DNA from: Haloferax denitrificans ATCC 35960
Lineage (GTDB): Archaea; Halobacteriota; Halobacteria; Halobacteriales; Haloferacaceae
Assembly (NCBI RefSeq): GCF_000337795.1
Contig: NZ_AOLP01000008.1
Span: forward strand, 186,001-250,000
Length of the DNA stretch: 64,000 bases
Direction of reading: 5' to 3'
Shown: piece by piece, positions 26,863 through 35,413 of the stretch
Numbering within the stretch: the stretch's first letter is position 1
Layout: each line of letters starts with the position of its first letter
The notes under the pieces: generated by a model
What the model was told of the DNA's origin: nothing
The model's input: the letters and a program-made list of their open reading frames with translations, nothing else
Database searches by the model: none
Translations under genes and position numbers: made by a program

Positions 26863-27845
26863 CGTCCCACCGCCACGGTCACGGCGTCGTCGTAGCGCCG
26901 CTTTTCGACGACGAGTTCGTGGTCGCGGCCGCCGGCGATGGCGCTCGCCTCGGCGATACCCGGCCAGCCGATGAGTTCCTTCGACCGCGAGGGCGTCGGC
27001 CCCTCGAACTCGGACAGCGTCTCCTTTTCGAAGTAGACGACGCCCGCGCCGATTTCCTCGGCGGCGTCGAGCATACCGGGTTCGTCCGCCTTCCGCGTGC
27101 CGGTGGCGACGAAGTCGACGTCGTCCCAGTCGCAGTCGGCGTCGTCGAGCGCGCGCTCCCACGCCGTCAGGAACTGTGCTTTCTTCGCGCCGGAGACGCT
27201 CCCGGTCCCGAGGACGACGCCGTCGTCGCCGTTGCGCTTCAGGACGGTCACGTCGTCGCCGACGAGGACCGCCTTCGGCCCGTCGAGTCGGGCGACGGGA
27301 CCGAGTTCGTCGTTGAGGACGGCGAGGTTCGTCGCCACGGTCGAATCGCCGTTGACGACGTGGGAGTCGAGCGCCTTCGCCTTGCTCTCGACGCCCTGCT
27401 TGCCCGCGGCCTCCGAGGCGGTCGTCATCGCCGGGACGGCCCCGAGTTTCGAGAGGTCGTGGGCGACCTGATTCGCGCCGTGGTGGCCGCCGGTGAGCGG
27501 AATCGCCCACGTCAGTTCCTCGTCGACGACGACGACCGCCGGGTCCTCCCACTTGTCGTCGAGGAGGCCGGCGGTCTTCCGCATGGCGATGCCGCTGGCC
27601 ATGAGGCCGACGAAGCAGTCGTACTCGCCCCAGTGGTCGGCGAACACGTCGCCGTGGTAGGTGAGGACGTCTATCCGGTCGTAGTCGTCCGCGAGGTCGC
27701 GCTTGATTTTCTCGGCCGTGTCGAGCTTTCGCTCGAAGCTGACGATGGCGATTTCGTCGGCGACCTCGCCGTCGCTGTCGGGGGTACGACAGTGGCCGCT
27801 TCCGGAGTCGGTGTCGGTGTTGGAGTTGGAGTCGGTGTCGCTCAT
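26859..27845 (-). CDS. cbiG: Cobalt-precorrin-5A hydrolase CbiG
   Basis: 328 residues. A Ser/Asp/Thr-rich 25-residue leader precedes the CbiG N-terminal domain (FVGLMASGIAMRKTAGLLDDKW, DPAVVVVDEE, PLTGGHHGANQVAHDL) and the C-terminal domain with VATGTRKADEPGM and FFEKETL-like VYFEKETLSEFEG. It opens the delta-lactone of cobalt-precorrin-5A, releasing acetaldehyde. It overlaps cbiF and cbiH neighbours by 4 nt each. Confidence 0.92.
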   Translation of the reverse strand: MSDTDSNSNTDTDSGSGHCRTPDSDGEVADEIAIVSFERKLDTAEKIKRDLADDYDRIDVLTYHGDVFADHWGEYDCFVGLMASGIAMRKTAGLLDDKWEDPAVVVVDEELTWAIPLTGGHHGANQVAHDLSKLGAVPAMTTASEAAGKQGVESKAKALDSHVVNGDSTVATNLAVLNDELGPVARLDGPKAVLVGDDVTVLKRNGDDGVVLGTGSVSGAKKAQFLTAWERALDDADCDWDDVDFVATGTRKADEPGMLDAAEEIGAGVVYFEKETLSEFEGPTPSRSKELIGWPGIAEASAIAGGRDHELVVEKRRYDDAVTVAVGR

Positions 27846-28687
27846 TGGGTATCACGCTCCTGCGGTTCGGAATCAGAATCCGGTTCGTCGTGCGGCGCGT
27901 CGCCGCCGCGGGCCCAGTCGCCGTAGAGGAACGACCGCTCGTACGCCGAGCCGTCCACCGCCTCGCCGACGATGACGAGCGCCGAGGCGCGGTAGCCCGC
28001 GTCCTCGACTTTCTCGCCGATGGTCTCGATGGTGCCCTCGATGACGTCTTCGTCCGGCCACGAGGCGTGGTAGACGACCGCGACGGGCGTGTCGGGGTCG
28101 TGGCCCTCGTCCAGCAGGCGGTCCATCGTCTCCGAGACGGCGTGGGTGCCGAGGTAGATACAGACCGTGGTGTCGCCGAAGCCGACGAAGTCGCTGATGT
28201 GGTCTTCCTCGGGCGAGAGCGTCCGGCCCTGCGGCCGGGTGAACACGACGTGGTTCGACACCTCGTTCAGCGTCAACTGGGTGCGGAGCGTCGCGCTCGC
28301 GGCGAACGCCGAGGTGACGCCGGGGACGAGGTAGCTCGGAACGCCCGCCTCGGCGAGCGCGTCCATCTGCTCCAAGGCGGCCCCGTAAATCGCCGGGTCG
28401 CCGCTGTGGAGTCTGACGACGGTCCGGCCCGACTCGTAGGCGTCGGCCATCAGCGGAATCAACTCTTCGAGGTCCTTGCCGACGCTGTTGACCCGCTCGG
28501 CGTCGGCGCAGAACTCGTCGAGGAGTTCGCTGTTGACGAGCGACCCCGCGTGAACCACGAGGTCGGCGTCCGCGACGAGCTTTCTCCCGGCGACGGTGAG
28601 CAGGTCCGGGTCGCCCGGTCCCGCGCCGACGAAGGGGATTCCCTCGTCGTCGGTGAAGCCGGTGTCCGCCTCGCCGCCTGCGCTCAC
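27842..28687 (-). CDS. cbiF: Cobalt-precorrin-4 C11-methyltransferase CbiF
   Basis: 281 residues with the full tetrapyrrole methylase signature of CbiF: VGAGPGDPDLLTVAG, VHAGSLVN, RLHSGDPAIYGA, VPGVTSAFAASATL and the C-terminal VIVGEAV. The GTG at 28687 is the best start because it forms a GTGA overlap with the cbiL stop and places the SAM motif 17 residues in. The longer frame upstream lies antisense-like within cbiL and is discarded. It methylates C11. Confidence 0.92.
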   Translation of the reverse strand: MSAGGEADTGFTDDEGIPFVGAGPGDPDLLTVAGRKLVADADLVVHAGSLVNSELLDEFCADAERVNSVGKDLEELIPLMADAYESGRTVVRLHSGDPAIYGAALEQMDALAEAGVPSYLVPGVTSAFAASATLRTQLTLNEVSNHVVFTRPQGRTLSPEEDHISDFVGFGDTTVCIYLGTHAVSETMDRLLDEGHDPDTPVAVVYHASWPDEDVIEGTIETIGEKVEDAGYRASALVIVGEAVDGSAYERSFLYGDWARGGDAPHDEPDSDSEPQERDTQ

Positions 28688-29391
28688 GCCGACCCCCCCG
28701 ATTCGACGCCGTCGAACTCGGCGGTCGCCACGTCGCGTTCGACGCCCTCGCGCTCGGCGTAGGCCAGCGTGTAGTAGTCGCGCTCGGCGAGTTCGTCGGG
28801 GTCGTCGGTGACGACCGTCTCGCCCTGCTCCATGAACAGCCGGCGGCCGAAGCGAACGTCGTAGCCCGCGTCGGTCAGCTTCTCGTGGGTCGCCGGCGCG
28901 TCGGTGACCTTGAACAGCACCATGCGGTCGGGGCCGGTCGGCGCGGAGCCGTTGGCGGCCTCGCGGAGCGCGAGCCCGGTTCCGGACTCGATTTCGACGC
29001 CGAGCGCGGTCGCGAAGGCCGTCATCGCGCTCACGCCGGGGACGACTTCGAGGTCGATTTCGGGGTGGAACGCGTCGAGTGTCCGGCGGAGGTGGCCGAA
29101 CGTCGAGTAGACGTTGGGGTCGCCGAGCGTCACGAACGCCACGTCCTCGGACTCGGCGCGGGCGGCAACCTCGGCGGCGGCCTCCTTCCACGCGCGGCGG
29201 AGTTCGTCGGGGTCGCGCGTCATCGGGAAGTCGAGGTCGCCGATGCGCTTCTCGGGGACGTGGTTCAGCGCGACCGTCCGCGAGAGTCGGCCGGGCGAGT
29301 AGACCACCGCCGCCGATTCGAGCAGGCGTTTCCCCTTGACGGTCACGAGGTCGGCGTCGCCGGGACCGAGACCGATGCCGTAGACGGTCAT
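28684..29391 (-). CDS. cbiL: Cobalt-factor II C20-methyltransferase CbiL
   Basis: 235 residues beginning MTVYGIGLGPGDADLVTVKG. Further motifs include AVVYSPG, TLGDPNVYSTFGHL, VVPGVSAMTAFATALG and LFKVTDAPATHEKL, as in CbiL/CobI. It adds the C20 methyl early in the pathway. ATG 29391 overlaps the cbiT stop as ATGA. Confidence 0.92.
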   Translation of the reverse strand: MTVYGIGLGPGDADLVTVKGKRLLESAAVVYSPGRLSRTVALNHVPEKRIGDLDFPMTRDPDELRRAWKEAAAEVAARAESEDVAFVTLGDPNVYSTFGHLRRTLDAFHPEIDLEVVPGVSAMTAFATALGVEIESGTGLALREAANGSAPTGPDRMVLFKVTDAPATHEKLTDAGYDVRFGRRLFMEQGETVVTDDPDELAERDYYTLAYAEREGVERDVATAEFDGVESGGSA

Positions 29392-29942
29392 AGCCCCTCC
29401 GCGTCGCGTCGGCCGACGACGACGTACACCGGGTTGTTCGACCGGAAACTCGTCGCGCCGGCGAGTTCGTAGCCGTGGCTCACCTGCATCTGGACGACCG
29501 CCGAGAGCATGCCGCGCTCGCGGAACGCTTCGATGGCGTCGCCGGCGGGCTCGACCCGCGAGACGTTCATGACGATTCGGTCGACGCCGGTGTCGACGGC
29601 GTGGTCCAACACGGCCTCGAAGTTCCGACTGCCGCCGACGAACATCGCGTCGGCGTCGGCCGGGAGGCCGTCGGGAGCCTCCGCCTCGCGGAGCGTCACG
29701 TCGGCGTCGTAGTCGTTCGCCGCGAGGTTCTTCCGCGTCACGTCCAGTCGGTCCGGTTTGCGCTCGACGGCGGTCACGCGCTCGACCCGCCGGGCCGCCT
29801 CGATGGTGACCGAGCCGGTACAGGAGCCGACGTCGACGAAGTGGTCCGTCGGCCGCAGGTCGAGTTTGTCGAGCGTGACCGCTCTCACCTCCGGTTTCGT
29901 GGGTCCCGCCTTGGCGTCGTGCGGGAGCGTTACCTGTGACAT
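29388..29942 (-). CDS. cbiT: Cobalt-precorrin-6B C15-methyltransferase/decarboxylase CbiT
   Basis: 184 residues with a class I SAM methyltransferase fold: glycine-rich VDVGSCTGSVTIEAA at 36-50, then VERKPDRLDVTRKNL and the MFVGGSRNFEAVL segment of CbiT. It methylates C15 and decarboxylates the C12 acetate chain. It heads the leftward cobalamin operon cbiT-L-F-G-H-H. A TATA-like CTATAC lies about 45-50 nt before the ATG. Confidence 0.92.
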   Translation of the reverse strand: MSQVTLPHDAKAGPTKPEVRAVTLDKLDLRPTDHFVDVGSCTGSVTIEAARRVERVTAVERKPDRLDVTRKNLAANDYDADVTLREAEAPDGLPADADAMFVGGSRNFEAVLDHAVDTGVDRIVMNVSRVEPAGDAIEAFRERGMLSAVVQMQVSHGYELAGATSFRSNNPVYVVVGRRDAEGL

Positions 29943-29981
29943 TCGACTCGACAATCCGGGCGCGGTTTGAAAACAATTGTG

Positions 29982-29998
29982 CTTGGAGTATAGCAACT
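29982..29998 (-). promoter_or_regulatory. Cobalamin-cluster motif copy 2, cbiT side
   Basis: AGTTGCTATACTCCAAG on the minus strand overlaps the TATA-like CTATAC of cbiT. Its AGTTGC half is inverted relative to the copy at 30038-30054, so the two flank the divergent promoter region. Confidence 0.45.
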
Positions 29999-30037
29999 CA
30001 ACTTTCATAAAATGGCCCCGCCGAGTTATTAAATCTA

Positions 30038-30054
30038 AGTTGCTGAATTACAAT
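30038..30054 (+). promoter_or_regulatory. Cobalamin-cluster motif copy 3, cbtB side
   Basis: AGTTGCTGAATTACAAT, matching the cobN-chlID copy at 13 of 17 positions, lies just downstream of a TTATTAAAT TATA-like element 59-75 nt before the cbtB start. Confidence 0.45.
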
Positions 30055-30112
30055 CTTGGTTGTCTTCGAAAGTTTTACAATCAGACTTGGTTTTCATCAA
30101 CCTGAGTTTACC

Positions 30113-30298
30113 ATGGCTACGGCGAACACCGTCAACGGTCGTATCGAACGCGCTCGAACCGAGCTGTCACCCACGCAGATGGCCGCGGGAGCCCTCTTTA
30201 TCGCCGCGCTGGGCTTTACGCTCCTGTTCGTGCAGGACCCGCTCGTCCACGACTCGCTCCACAACTTCCGCCACGCGGCCGGCGTCGCCTGCCACTGA
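30113..30298 (+). CDS. cbtB: Cobalt transporter subunit CbtB
   Basis: A 61-residue protein with one transmembrane helix (about 23-40, AAGALFIAALGFTLLFV) and the C-terminal histidine/cysteine motif HDSLHNFRHAAGVACH characteristic of CbtB. It is thought to bind cobalt and work with CbtA, whose gene starts 2 nt after its stop. ATG 30113 was preferred to an upstream GTG frame because the family starts there. Confidence 0.9.
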   Translation: MATANTVNGRIERARTELSPTQMAAGALFIAALGFTLLFVQDPLVHDSLHNFRHAAGVACH

Positions 30299-30300
30299 CG

Positions 30301-31161
30301 ATGTTCGCCGAGTACCTGACTCGGGGGGTGAAGGCGGGGGTCGTCGCCGGACTGGTGTTCGGGCTGTTCATGGCCGTCGTCGCCAACCCCCTCGTCGCCT
30401 ACACGGACGAACTGAACCACGCCACGGTTGAGGAGAGCGGTCACAGCCACGAGGCGGAGAGCGCCCACAGCCACGAAACCGAGGGAACTCACAGCCACGA
30501 AACCGAGGGAACTCACACCCACGAGGCCGAAGGCACCCACGCCGGTGAAGGCGGCGGCCACCACGACACCGCGGTGTCGATGGCGGTCACGAAGGTCGTG
30601 AGCGTCGCGGCCGGCGGCCTGTGGGGCGTCGTGCTCGGCGGCGCGTTCTTCGGGGTCGCGTTCTTCTTCCTCGAACCGGCGATTCCGGGTCCCGACGCCG
30701 CAAAGAGTTACCTGATGGGCCTCGCGGGGTTCATCACCGTCTCGGGCGCGCCGTGGCTGGTCCTCCCGCCGGCCGCGCCGGGCGCGGAGCAGTCGCTTTC
30801 GGTGGCGACGCGGCTCCCGCTCTACGCCGGGATGATGCTCGCCGGCGCGCTCGCCTGTCTCTCGGCCGGCTACGTCTACACCCGCCTGCGCGAGTCGAGC
30901 GGCTCCGTCGCGGCCCTCGTCGGCGCGGCCGTCCCGTTCGCCCTGCTCGCGGCCCTTGCCGTCGTCGCCCCCGAAAACGCGGTTCACGGGGCGCTGTCGC
31001 CGACGCTCGAAACCGGACTCACCGGACTGTTCGCGTTCGGTCAAGTCCTCCTGTGGCTCGTCCTCGCGGCGGCGCACGCGCGGTTCCGTCCGTCGAGTGC
31101 GTCCGAGTCCGAATCGGCGATTCCGACCGCCGGCCGGGACTCGGCTCCCGCGGCCGACTGA
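30301..31161 (+). CDS. cbtA: Cobalt transporter subunit CbtA with His-rich loop
   Basis: A 286-residue membrane protein with about six helices. The first helix carries GVVAGLVFGLFMA. An extramembrane loop at about 40-82 contains repeated HSHE/THTHE units with over a dozen histidines, apt for binding Co2+ before transport. CbtA is predicted to be the cobalt permease of vitamin-B12 regulons; divergence from the cbi operon supports this. Its stop TGA overlaps the next ATG by one base. Confidence 0.9.
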   Translation: MFAEYLTRGVKAGVVAGLVFGLFMAVVANPLVAYTDELNHATVEESGHSHEAESAHSHETEGTHSHETEGTHTHEAEGTHAGEGGGHHDTAVSMAVTKVVSVAAGGLWGVVLGGAFFGVAFFFLEPAIPGPDAAKSYLMGLAGFITVSGAPWLVLPPAAPGAEQSLSVATRLPLYAGMMLAGALACLSAGYVYTRLRESSGSVAALVGAAVPFALLAALAVVAPENAVHGALSPTLETGLTGLFAFGQVLLWLVLAAAHARFRPSSASESESAIPTAGRDSAPAAD

Positions 31162-31502
31162 TGCGCGACCGAACCGACGAGGTTCGCGAGCACGGCTTTA
31201 CCGACCACGTGTTGGTCTGTACGAACAGCCGGGACTCCGAGTACGCCGACTGCGCCGAGGCCGACGGCCCGGCGGTGTACGACGCGGTGACGGCGTGGCT
31301 CCGCGACCGGGGCGTCCTCTGGTCGCGGGTTCAGGTCGCCGAAACGAGCTGTCTCGGACTCTGTAGCGCGGACGGGGCCGCGGTCGCTATCCACCCGCGG
31401 AACCGGTGGTACTCGGACGTTCGCCCCGAGGACGTGCCGGCGCTGTTGGCCGACGAGTTCGGTCCCGACGCGTCGAACCTCGGCGTTCAGCCCACTCGCT
31501 GA
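31161..31502 (+). CDS. Thioredoxin-fold 2Fe-2S ferredoxin of the cbtBA operon
   Basis: A 113-residue (2Fe-2S) ferredoxin-like protein with cysteines at 20, 31, 64 and 68 (VCTN..., SCLGLC). The fold and the order VCTN / SCLGLC / AVAIHPRNRWYSDVRPEDV closely parallel the C-terminal domain of CbiX in this window. It could reduce cobalt or the corrin ring. Co-transcription with cbtBA is indicated by the TGATG overlap. Confidence 0.8.
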   Translation: MRDRTDEVREHGFTDHVLVCTNSRDSEYADCAEADGPAVYDAVTAWLRDRGVLWSRVQVAETSCLGLCSADGAAVAIHPRNRWYSDVRPEDVPALLADEFGPDASNLGVQPTR

Positions 31503-31588
31503 CCGTCTCGTGGACAACCGTCGGCGTCTGCGCCGCGCCCGTCTCACCACCGTTTTGCCGGTTTCTCCCCGACGCGGACGGGGTTGGA

Positions 31589-31604
31589 CACAGAACAATA
31601 ATAT
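31589..31604 (+). promoter_or_regulatory. CACAGAACAAT motif and TATA box of the Lrp gene
   Basis: CACAGAACAAT runs straight into AATAATAT, whose centre is about 27 nt before ATG 31628. Expression is therefore probably leaderless, with the motif over BRE/TATA. The same motif-TATA arrangement precedes the aminotransferase gene at 35564. Confidence 0.6.
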
Positions 31605-31627
31605 CGTTGCACTTCTGATTACGGTTC

Positions 31628-32122
31628 ATGGACGAGAAGGACCTTCGAATCCTCAAAGCCATCGGGACGCTCGAATCGGGGAGCCCCGACCGGATAACCG
31701 AGGAGACGGGCATCCCGAAGTCGACCGTTCACTATCGCCTCGAACGGCTCCAAGAACAGGGCATCATCAAAAACGACATCTTCGACATCGACTTCGAGAA
31801 GGCCGGGCTGAACCTCACGCTCATCACCGAGGTCTGGGCCGAGTACGGCTCGGAGTACCACAAGGAGGTCGGCGACAAGCTCGGCGAGGTGCCCGGCGTC
31901 AATCAGGTCTACTTCACGCTCGGCGACACCGACTTCGTCCTGATTTCGCACCTCGCCTCGCGCGCGATGGTCGAAGACCTCATCTCCGAGTTCGAGGAGA
32001 TAGACGAGATTTCGCGGACGAGTTCGACGTTCGTCATCACGACCATCAAAGACGAGCCGAACCCGCTGAACGACTACGAGCTCGAAGAACTGAAAGCGGC
32101 GCTCCTCCCCGACGTGTCGTAA
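31628..32122 (+). CDS. Lrp/AsnC-family transcriptional regulator
   Basis: 164 residues. An N-terminal winged helix (about 3-52, GSPDRITEETGIPKSTVHYRLERL) is followed by a RAM/AsnC ligand domain (about 65-150) with VPGVNQVYFTLGDTDFVLI. Neighbouring genes are an amino-acid permease, a semialdehyde dehydrogenase and an aminotransferase that share its promoter motif. I infer it controls that set and itself. The effector is unknown; an amino acid such as GABA or beta-alanine is plausible. Confidence 0.85.
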   Translation: MDEKDLRILKAIGTLESGSPDRITEETGIPKSTVHYRLERLQEQGIIKNDIFDIDFEKAGLNLTLITEVWAEYGSEYHKEVGDKLGEVPGVNQVYFTLGDTDFVLISHLASRAMVEDLISEFEEIDEISRTSSTFVITTIKDEPNPLNDYELEELKAALLPDVS

Positions 32123-32248
32123 CGCGGTCCGCGCCGACTCCGCGAGGGCGACGACTCGCACCCGCGATGCGTTCGACCCGCATCCGCGTCCGCGTCCGCA
32201 TCGCGGCTGAACCCGCACCGACACCGCGTTTCGACCGCCGGAAGCGAA

Positions 32249-33661
32249 TCAGTCTTCGAGTTGCTGGGCGCTCAGGTGCGCCTTGGCCTCCGTCCGGGTC
32301 GGGAGCCCGCCGGCGACGGCCAGCAGGACGACGCCGAGCAGACACCAGCCGCCGACCATCGCCCACTCGTAGGGCCACGCCAGCGCCGAGGGCGAGCCGG
32401 GGAGGTAGAGGCCGACGAAGAACACCGTCAACAGCAGTCCGAGCGCGCCGACCGCGTAGCCCGCGGGGAGCTTGAACGGCCGGTCGAAGTCGGGGTCGCG
32501 GTAGCGGAGCACGAGGAACGAGACGACGACGAGGAGCCACGCCGTCACCATGCCGAGGCCGCCGGCGTTGACGACCCACACGAGCATCTGCTCGCCGAAC
32601 AGGGGCGCGAGCGCCGCGAGCCCGCCGACGAGCACGATTGCGGTCGACGGCGTGTCGTGGTCGTCGTGAATCGTCGCGAGCCTCTCGGGGAGCATGTTCG
32701 AGTCGGCCATGGCGTAGATGGCGCGACTGGCTCCGAGGACGAAGCCGTTCCAGCTCGTGAGGATGCCAGCGAGGCCCGCCAGCGCCATGATGCGGCCGAT
32801 GGTCACGCTGTCGAACGCGATTTCCATCGCCGTCGCCGCGGGGAGCGAACTCTCGACGAGCGTCGCGCCCGTGGCGACCTGCCCGGCCGCCCAGATGACG
32901 GCGATGTAGAACGCGGCGGCGCAGGCGACAGAGAGGCCGATGAGCCCGCCGAGGAGCTTCGGAGACACGTCGGCCTCGCCCGCGGCCTGCGGAATCACGT
33001 CGAAGCCGACGAACATGAACGGCGTCATGATGGCGACCGTGAACACGCCGCCGATGCCGGCTCCCGCGAGCGGCGGCGACGACGGCGACGTGCCGTTGAA
33101 CAGCGCGCCGAGGAGGAGCGTCAGGCCGGACAGCGTGATGACGAGCGCGAGAATCGCCTGGAACTGCGCGGCCGGGCGGACACCCCGGTAATTGAGGTAC
33201 GTGATGACCACGGAGCCGATGACGCCCGTCGCGACCCACGTGCCGTAGACCGGCTGGCCGGCGACCGTCCAGAGTTCGAACACGTTGAAGCCGGGGACGA
33301 TGTACGCGAGGGCGCTCGGGAGCGCCACCGCCTCGAACGCGACGACGCTGATGTAGCCGAAGATTATCGCCCACGTGCAGGCGAACGAGCCGGCCGGCCC
33401 CAACGCCCGCATGCTGTAGACGTGTTCGCCGCCGACGAAGGGCATCGCCGAGGCGAGTTCGCCGTAGATGAGCGAGACGACGGACACCATGAACCCGCCG
33501 AGGACGAACGCCGAGATGGCGCCGGTGACGCCGCTCTGGTCGATAAAGTACCCGGTCTGCACGATCCAACCCCATCCGATCATCGCGCCGAGCGCGAGCA
33601 CGAACACGTCGCGCTTCGAGAGGACGCGTGAGAGTTCTCCTGTCATGGTTATGAGTGACAT
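32249..33661 (-). CDS. APC-family amino acid permease
   Basis: A 470-residue membrane protein with about 12 predicted helices. The first has ALGAMIGWGWIVQTG, the substrate-binding unwound-helix motif of the amino acid-polyamine-cation superfamily. The later MTPFMFVGFDVIPQAAGE matches APC helix 6. It imports an amino acid or amine. ATG 33661 is chosen because the TATATAT at 33684-33690 is about 27 nt away, giving a leaderless message; ATG 33646 (MTGELS) is the alternative. It presumably feeds the catabolic genes to its right. Confidence 0.85.
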   Translation of the reverse strand: MSLITMTGELSRVLSKRDVFVLALGAMIGWGWIVQTGYFIDQSGVTGAISAFVLGGFMVSVVSLIYGELASAMPFVGGEHVYSMRALGPAGSFACTWAIIFGYISVVAFEAVALPSALAYIVPGFNVFELWTVAGQPVYGTWVATGVIGSVVITYLNYRGVRPAAQFQAILALVITLSGLTLLLGALFNGTSPSSPPLAGAGIGGVFTVAIMTPFMFVGFDVIPQAAGEADVSPKLLGGLIGLSVACAAAFYIAVIWAAGQVATGATLVESSLPAATAMEIAFDSVTIGRIMALAGLAGILTSWNGFVLGASRAIYAMADSNMLPERLATIHDDHDTPSTAIVLVGGLAALAPLFGEQMLVWVVNAGGLGMVTAWLLVVVSFLVLRYRDPDFDRPFKLPAGYAVGALGLLLTVFFVGLYLPGSPSALAWPYEWAMVGGWCLLGVVLLAVAGGLPTRTEAKAHLSAQQLED

Positions 33662-33683
33662 CACCACATTCTAACTTACCCAC

Positions 33684-33730
33684 TATATATCTTACTGTGT
33701 TCAATTTTTGGTAGATATTAAGAACACAGT
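33684..33730 (-). promoter_or_regulatory. Permease promoter with paired GAACACAGT motifs
   Basis: TATATAT (33684-33690) is flanked upstream by ACTGTGTTC (33694-33702) and its exact inverted complement GAACACAGT (33722-33730), 28 bp apart centre to centre. The motif core GAACA recurs at the Lrp, dehydrogenase and aminotransferase promoters. Confidence 0.6.
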
Positions 33731-33925
33731 CCAATAGTTGCGTGTCGTCTGGGACGACAAACCGGGCGGCGATTCACCGAAAAATCGCCAAACGGGCGGC
33801 GGTTCGAATGGTAGTCAACTCGTCGTGCAGAAAGAAACGCTGGGAACGCTCGATTCACCTTCCGGGCGTCGTCGCGGGCGTCGCGTGGGGTGTCGCTCCG
33901 AGCGTCGAGTCGGGTGCCGACTCGG

Positions 33926-35305
33926 TTACTCGTCGGCGGGCGCGTCCTCGACCCAGACCGTCTTCGTGTTGACGAACTCCCGAATCCCGTGTCGGGAGAG
34001 CTCGGTGCCGTAGCCCGAGTCCTTCGTCCCGCTGAACGGGACCCGCGGGTCCGACGCGACGACGTGGTTGACGGCGACGTTGCCCGCGGTGAGCTTCGTC
34101 GTGAGCGCCTCGCCGCGCTCGGCGTCGGCCGTCCAGACGCTCGCGCCGAGGCCGTAGGGCGTGTCGTTCGCCACGCGGACCGCCTCCGATTCGTCTTCGA
34201 CCTCGATGACGGTGGCGACGGGGCCGAACAGCTCCTCGGTCCTCGCGGGCGCGTCGTCGGGCACGTCGGTCAGCACCGTCGGCGGGTAGTAGTGGCCCGG
34301 TCGGTCGAGCGGTTCGCCGCCGAGGCGGAGCGTCGCGCCGGCCTCGACGGACGCCGCGACCTGCTCGTGGAGCGTCTCCATGAGGTCCGCCCGGGCCTGC
34401 GGCCCCACGTCGGTCTCGGGGTCGGTGGGGTCGCCGACGGTCAGCGCGCGCATCTCCTCGGTGAAGCGCTCGACGAACTCGTCGTAGACGGCCTCGTGGA
34501 CGAGGAATCGCTTCGCGGCGATACACGACTGGCCGTTGTTCTGGGTCCGCGCCCGTGCGGCCCGCTTCGCGGTCGCGTCGAGCGGCGCGTCGTCGAGGAC
34601 GACGAAGGGGTCGCTCCCGCCGAGTTCGAGCACCGTCGGCTTGAGTTCGCGCCCGCTCGTCTCCGCGACGGCCCGCCCGGCGCGGGTGCTTCCCGTCAGG
34701 CTGACGCCGCGAATCCGGTCGTCTTCGATGACGCCGGCGACGCGCTCGGCGGGAATCTGGAGGGAGGTGAACACGTCGTCGGGATAGCCCGCCCGCTCGA
34801 AGACGGAGGCGATGGCGTCGGCGCACCCGAAGACGTTCGGCGCGTGCTTGAGCACGGCGACGTTTCCGGCGGTGATGTGCGGGGCCGCGAACCGGAACAC
34901 CTGCCAGAACGGGAAGTTCCACGGCATCACCGCGAGCACCGGGCCGATGGGCTCGTAGGAGACGTAGGTCTTCGACCCCGGCACGGTGCCGATGTGCTCG
35001 TCCTGCAGGAACTCGGCGGCGTGTTCGGCGTAGTAATCGCAGACCCACGCGCACTTTTCGACCTCGGAGACCGCCTGCTCGACGGGCTTTCCCATCTCCT
35101 CGGTCATCAGTCTCGCGTACTCATCGCTGTTCTCGCGTAGCACGTCGGCCGCGGCCGCGAGCAGTTTCTCGCGCCGCGAAATCGGCGTCTCGCGCCACGA
35201 TTCGAACCGGTCCCACGCGGCGTCCAAGCGCGCGTCGACCGTCGTTTCGTCGTGCTCCTCGTGCGTCTCGATGACCTCCTCGGTCGCGGGGTTGATGGAT
35301 TTCAT
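33926..35305 (-). CDS. NAD(P)-dependent succinate-semialdehyde-type aldehyde dehydrogenase
   Basis: A 459-residue aldehyde dehydrogenase with MPWNFPFWQVFRF, LTGSTRAG, general-base Glu227 (ELGG) and nucleophile Cys261 (NNGQSC). The MPWNFPFWQ and length resemble succinate-semialdehyde dehydrogenases of the GabD/Sad group. The divergent class III aminotransferase suggests the pair degrades GABA or a similar omega-amino acid. It is about 25% identical in motif layout to the XacF-like enzyme but a different subfamily. The downstream 264-nt gap (33662-33925) holds the permease promoter. Confidence 0.85.
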   Translation of the reverse strand: MKSINPATEEVIETHEEHDETTVDARLDAAWDRFESWRETPISRREKLLAAAADVLRENSDEYARLMTEEMGKPVEQAVSEVEKCAWVCDYYAEHAAEFLQDEHIGTVPGSKTYVSYEPIGPVLAVMPWNFPFWQVFRFAAPHITAGNVAVLKHAPNVFGCADAIASVFERAGYPDDVFTSLQIPAERVAGVIEDDRIRGVSLTGSTRAGRAVAETSGRELKPTVLELGGSDPFVVLDDAPLDATAKRAARARTQNNGQSCIAAKRFLVHEAVYDEFVERFTEEMRALTVGDPTDPETDVGPQARADLMETLHEQVAASVEAGATLRLGGEPLDRPGHYYPPTVLTDVPDDAPARTEELFGPVATVIEVEDESEAVRVANDTPYGLGASVWTADAERGEALTTKLTAGNVAVNHVVASDPRVPFSGTKDSGYGTELSRHGIREFVNTKTVWVEDAPADE

Positions 35306-35376
35306 GGTCGGCTCTCGGGAGCGCGGCGGTCGCTCGCGGCTCCCGCTTGGCTCCACCGTCGCCCCATATATTGATA

Positions 35377-35413
35377 AATGTTCCAGTGGGCTCCGATTAT
35401 TCGAACTGTGTTC
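35377..35413 (-). promoter_or_regulatory. Dehydrogenase promoter motifs
   Basis: On the minus strand CACTGGAACATT (35377-35388) abuts a TTTATCAATATAT TATA region, and GAACACAGT lies at 35405-35413, identical to the permease copy. Both are in the 258-nt divergent region shared with the aminotransferase. Confidence 0.5.

Noticed and set aside
29943-30112. Cobalamin riboswitch upstream of cbtB
   Set aside because: No B12-box-like sequence or extensive conserved structure was seen; the leader after the inferred TATA is only about 55 nt.
32261-33631. 456-codon Arg/Glu-rich frame antisense to the permease
   Set aside because: The low-complexity charged sequence mirrors the hydrophobic permease on the other strand; no domain.
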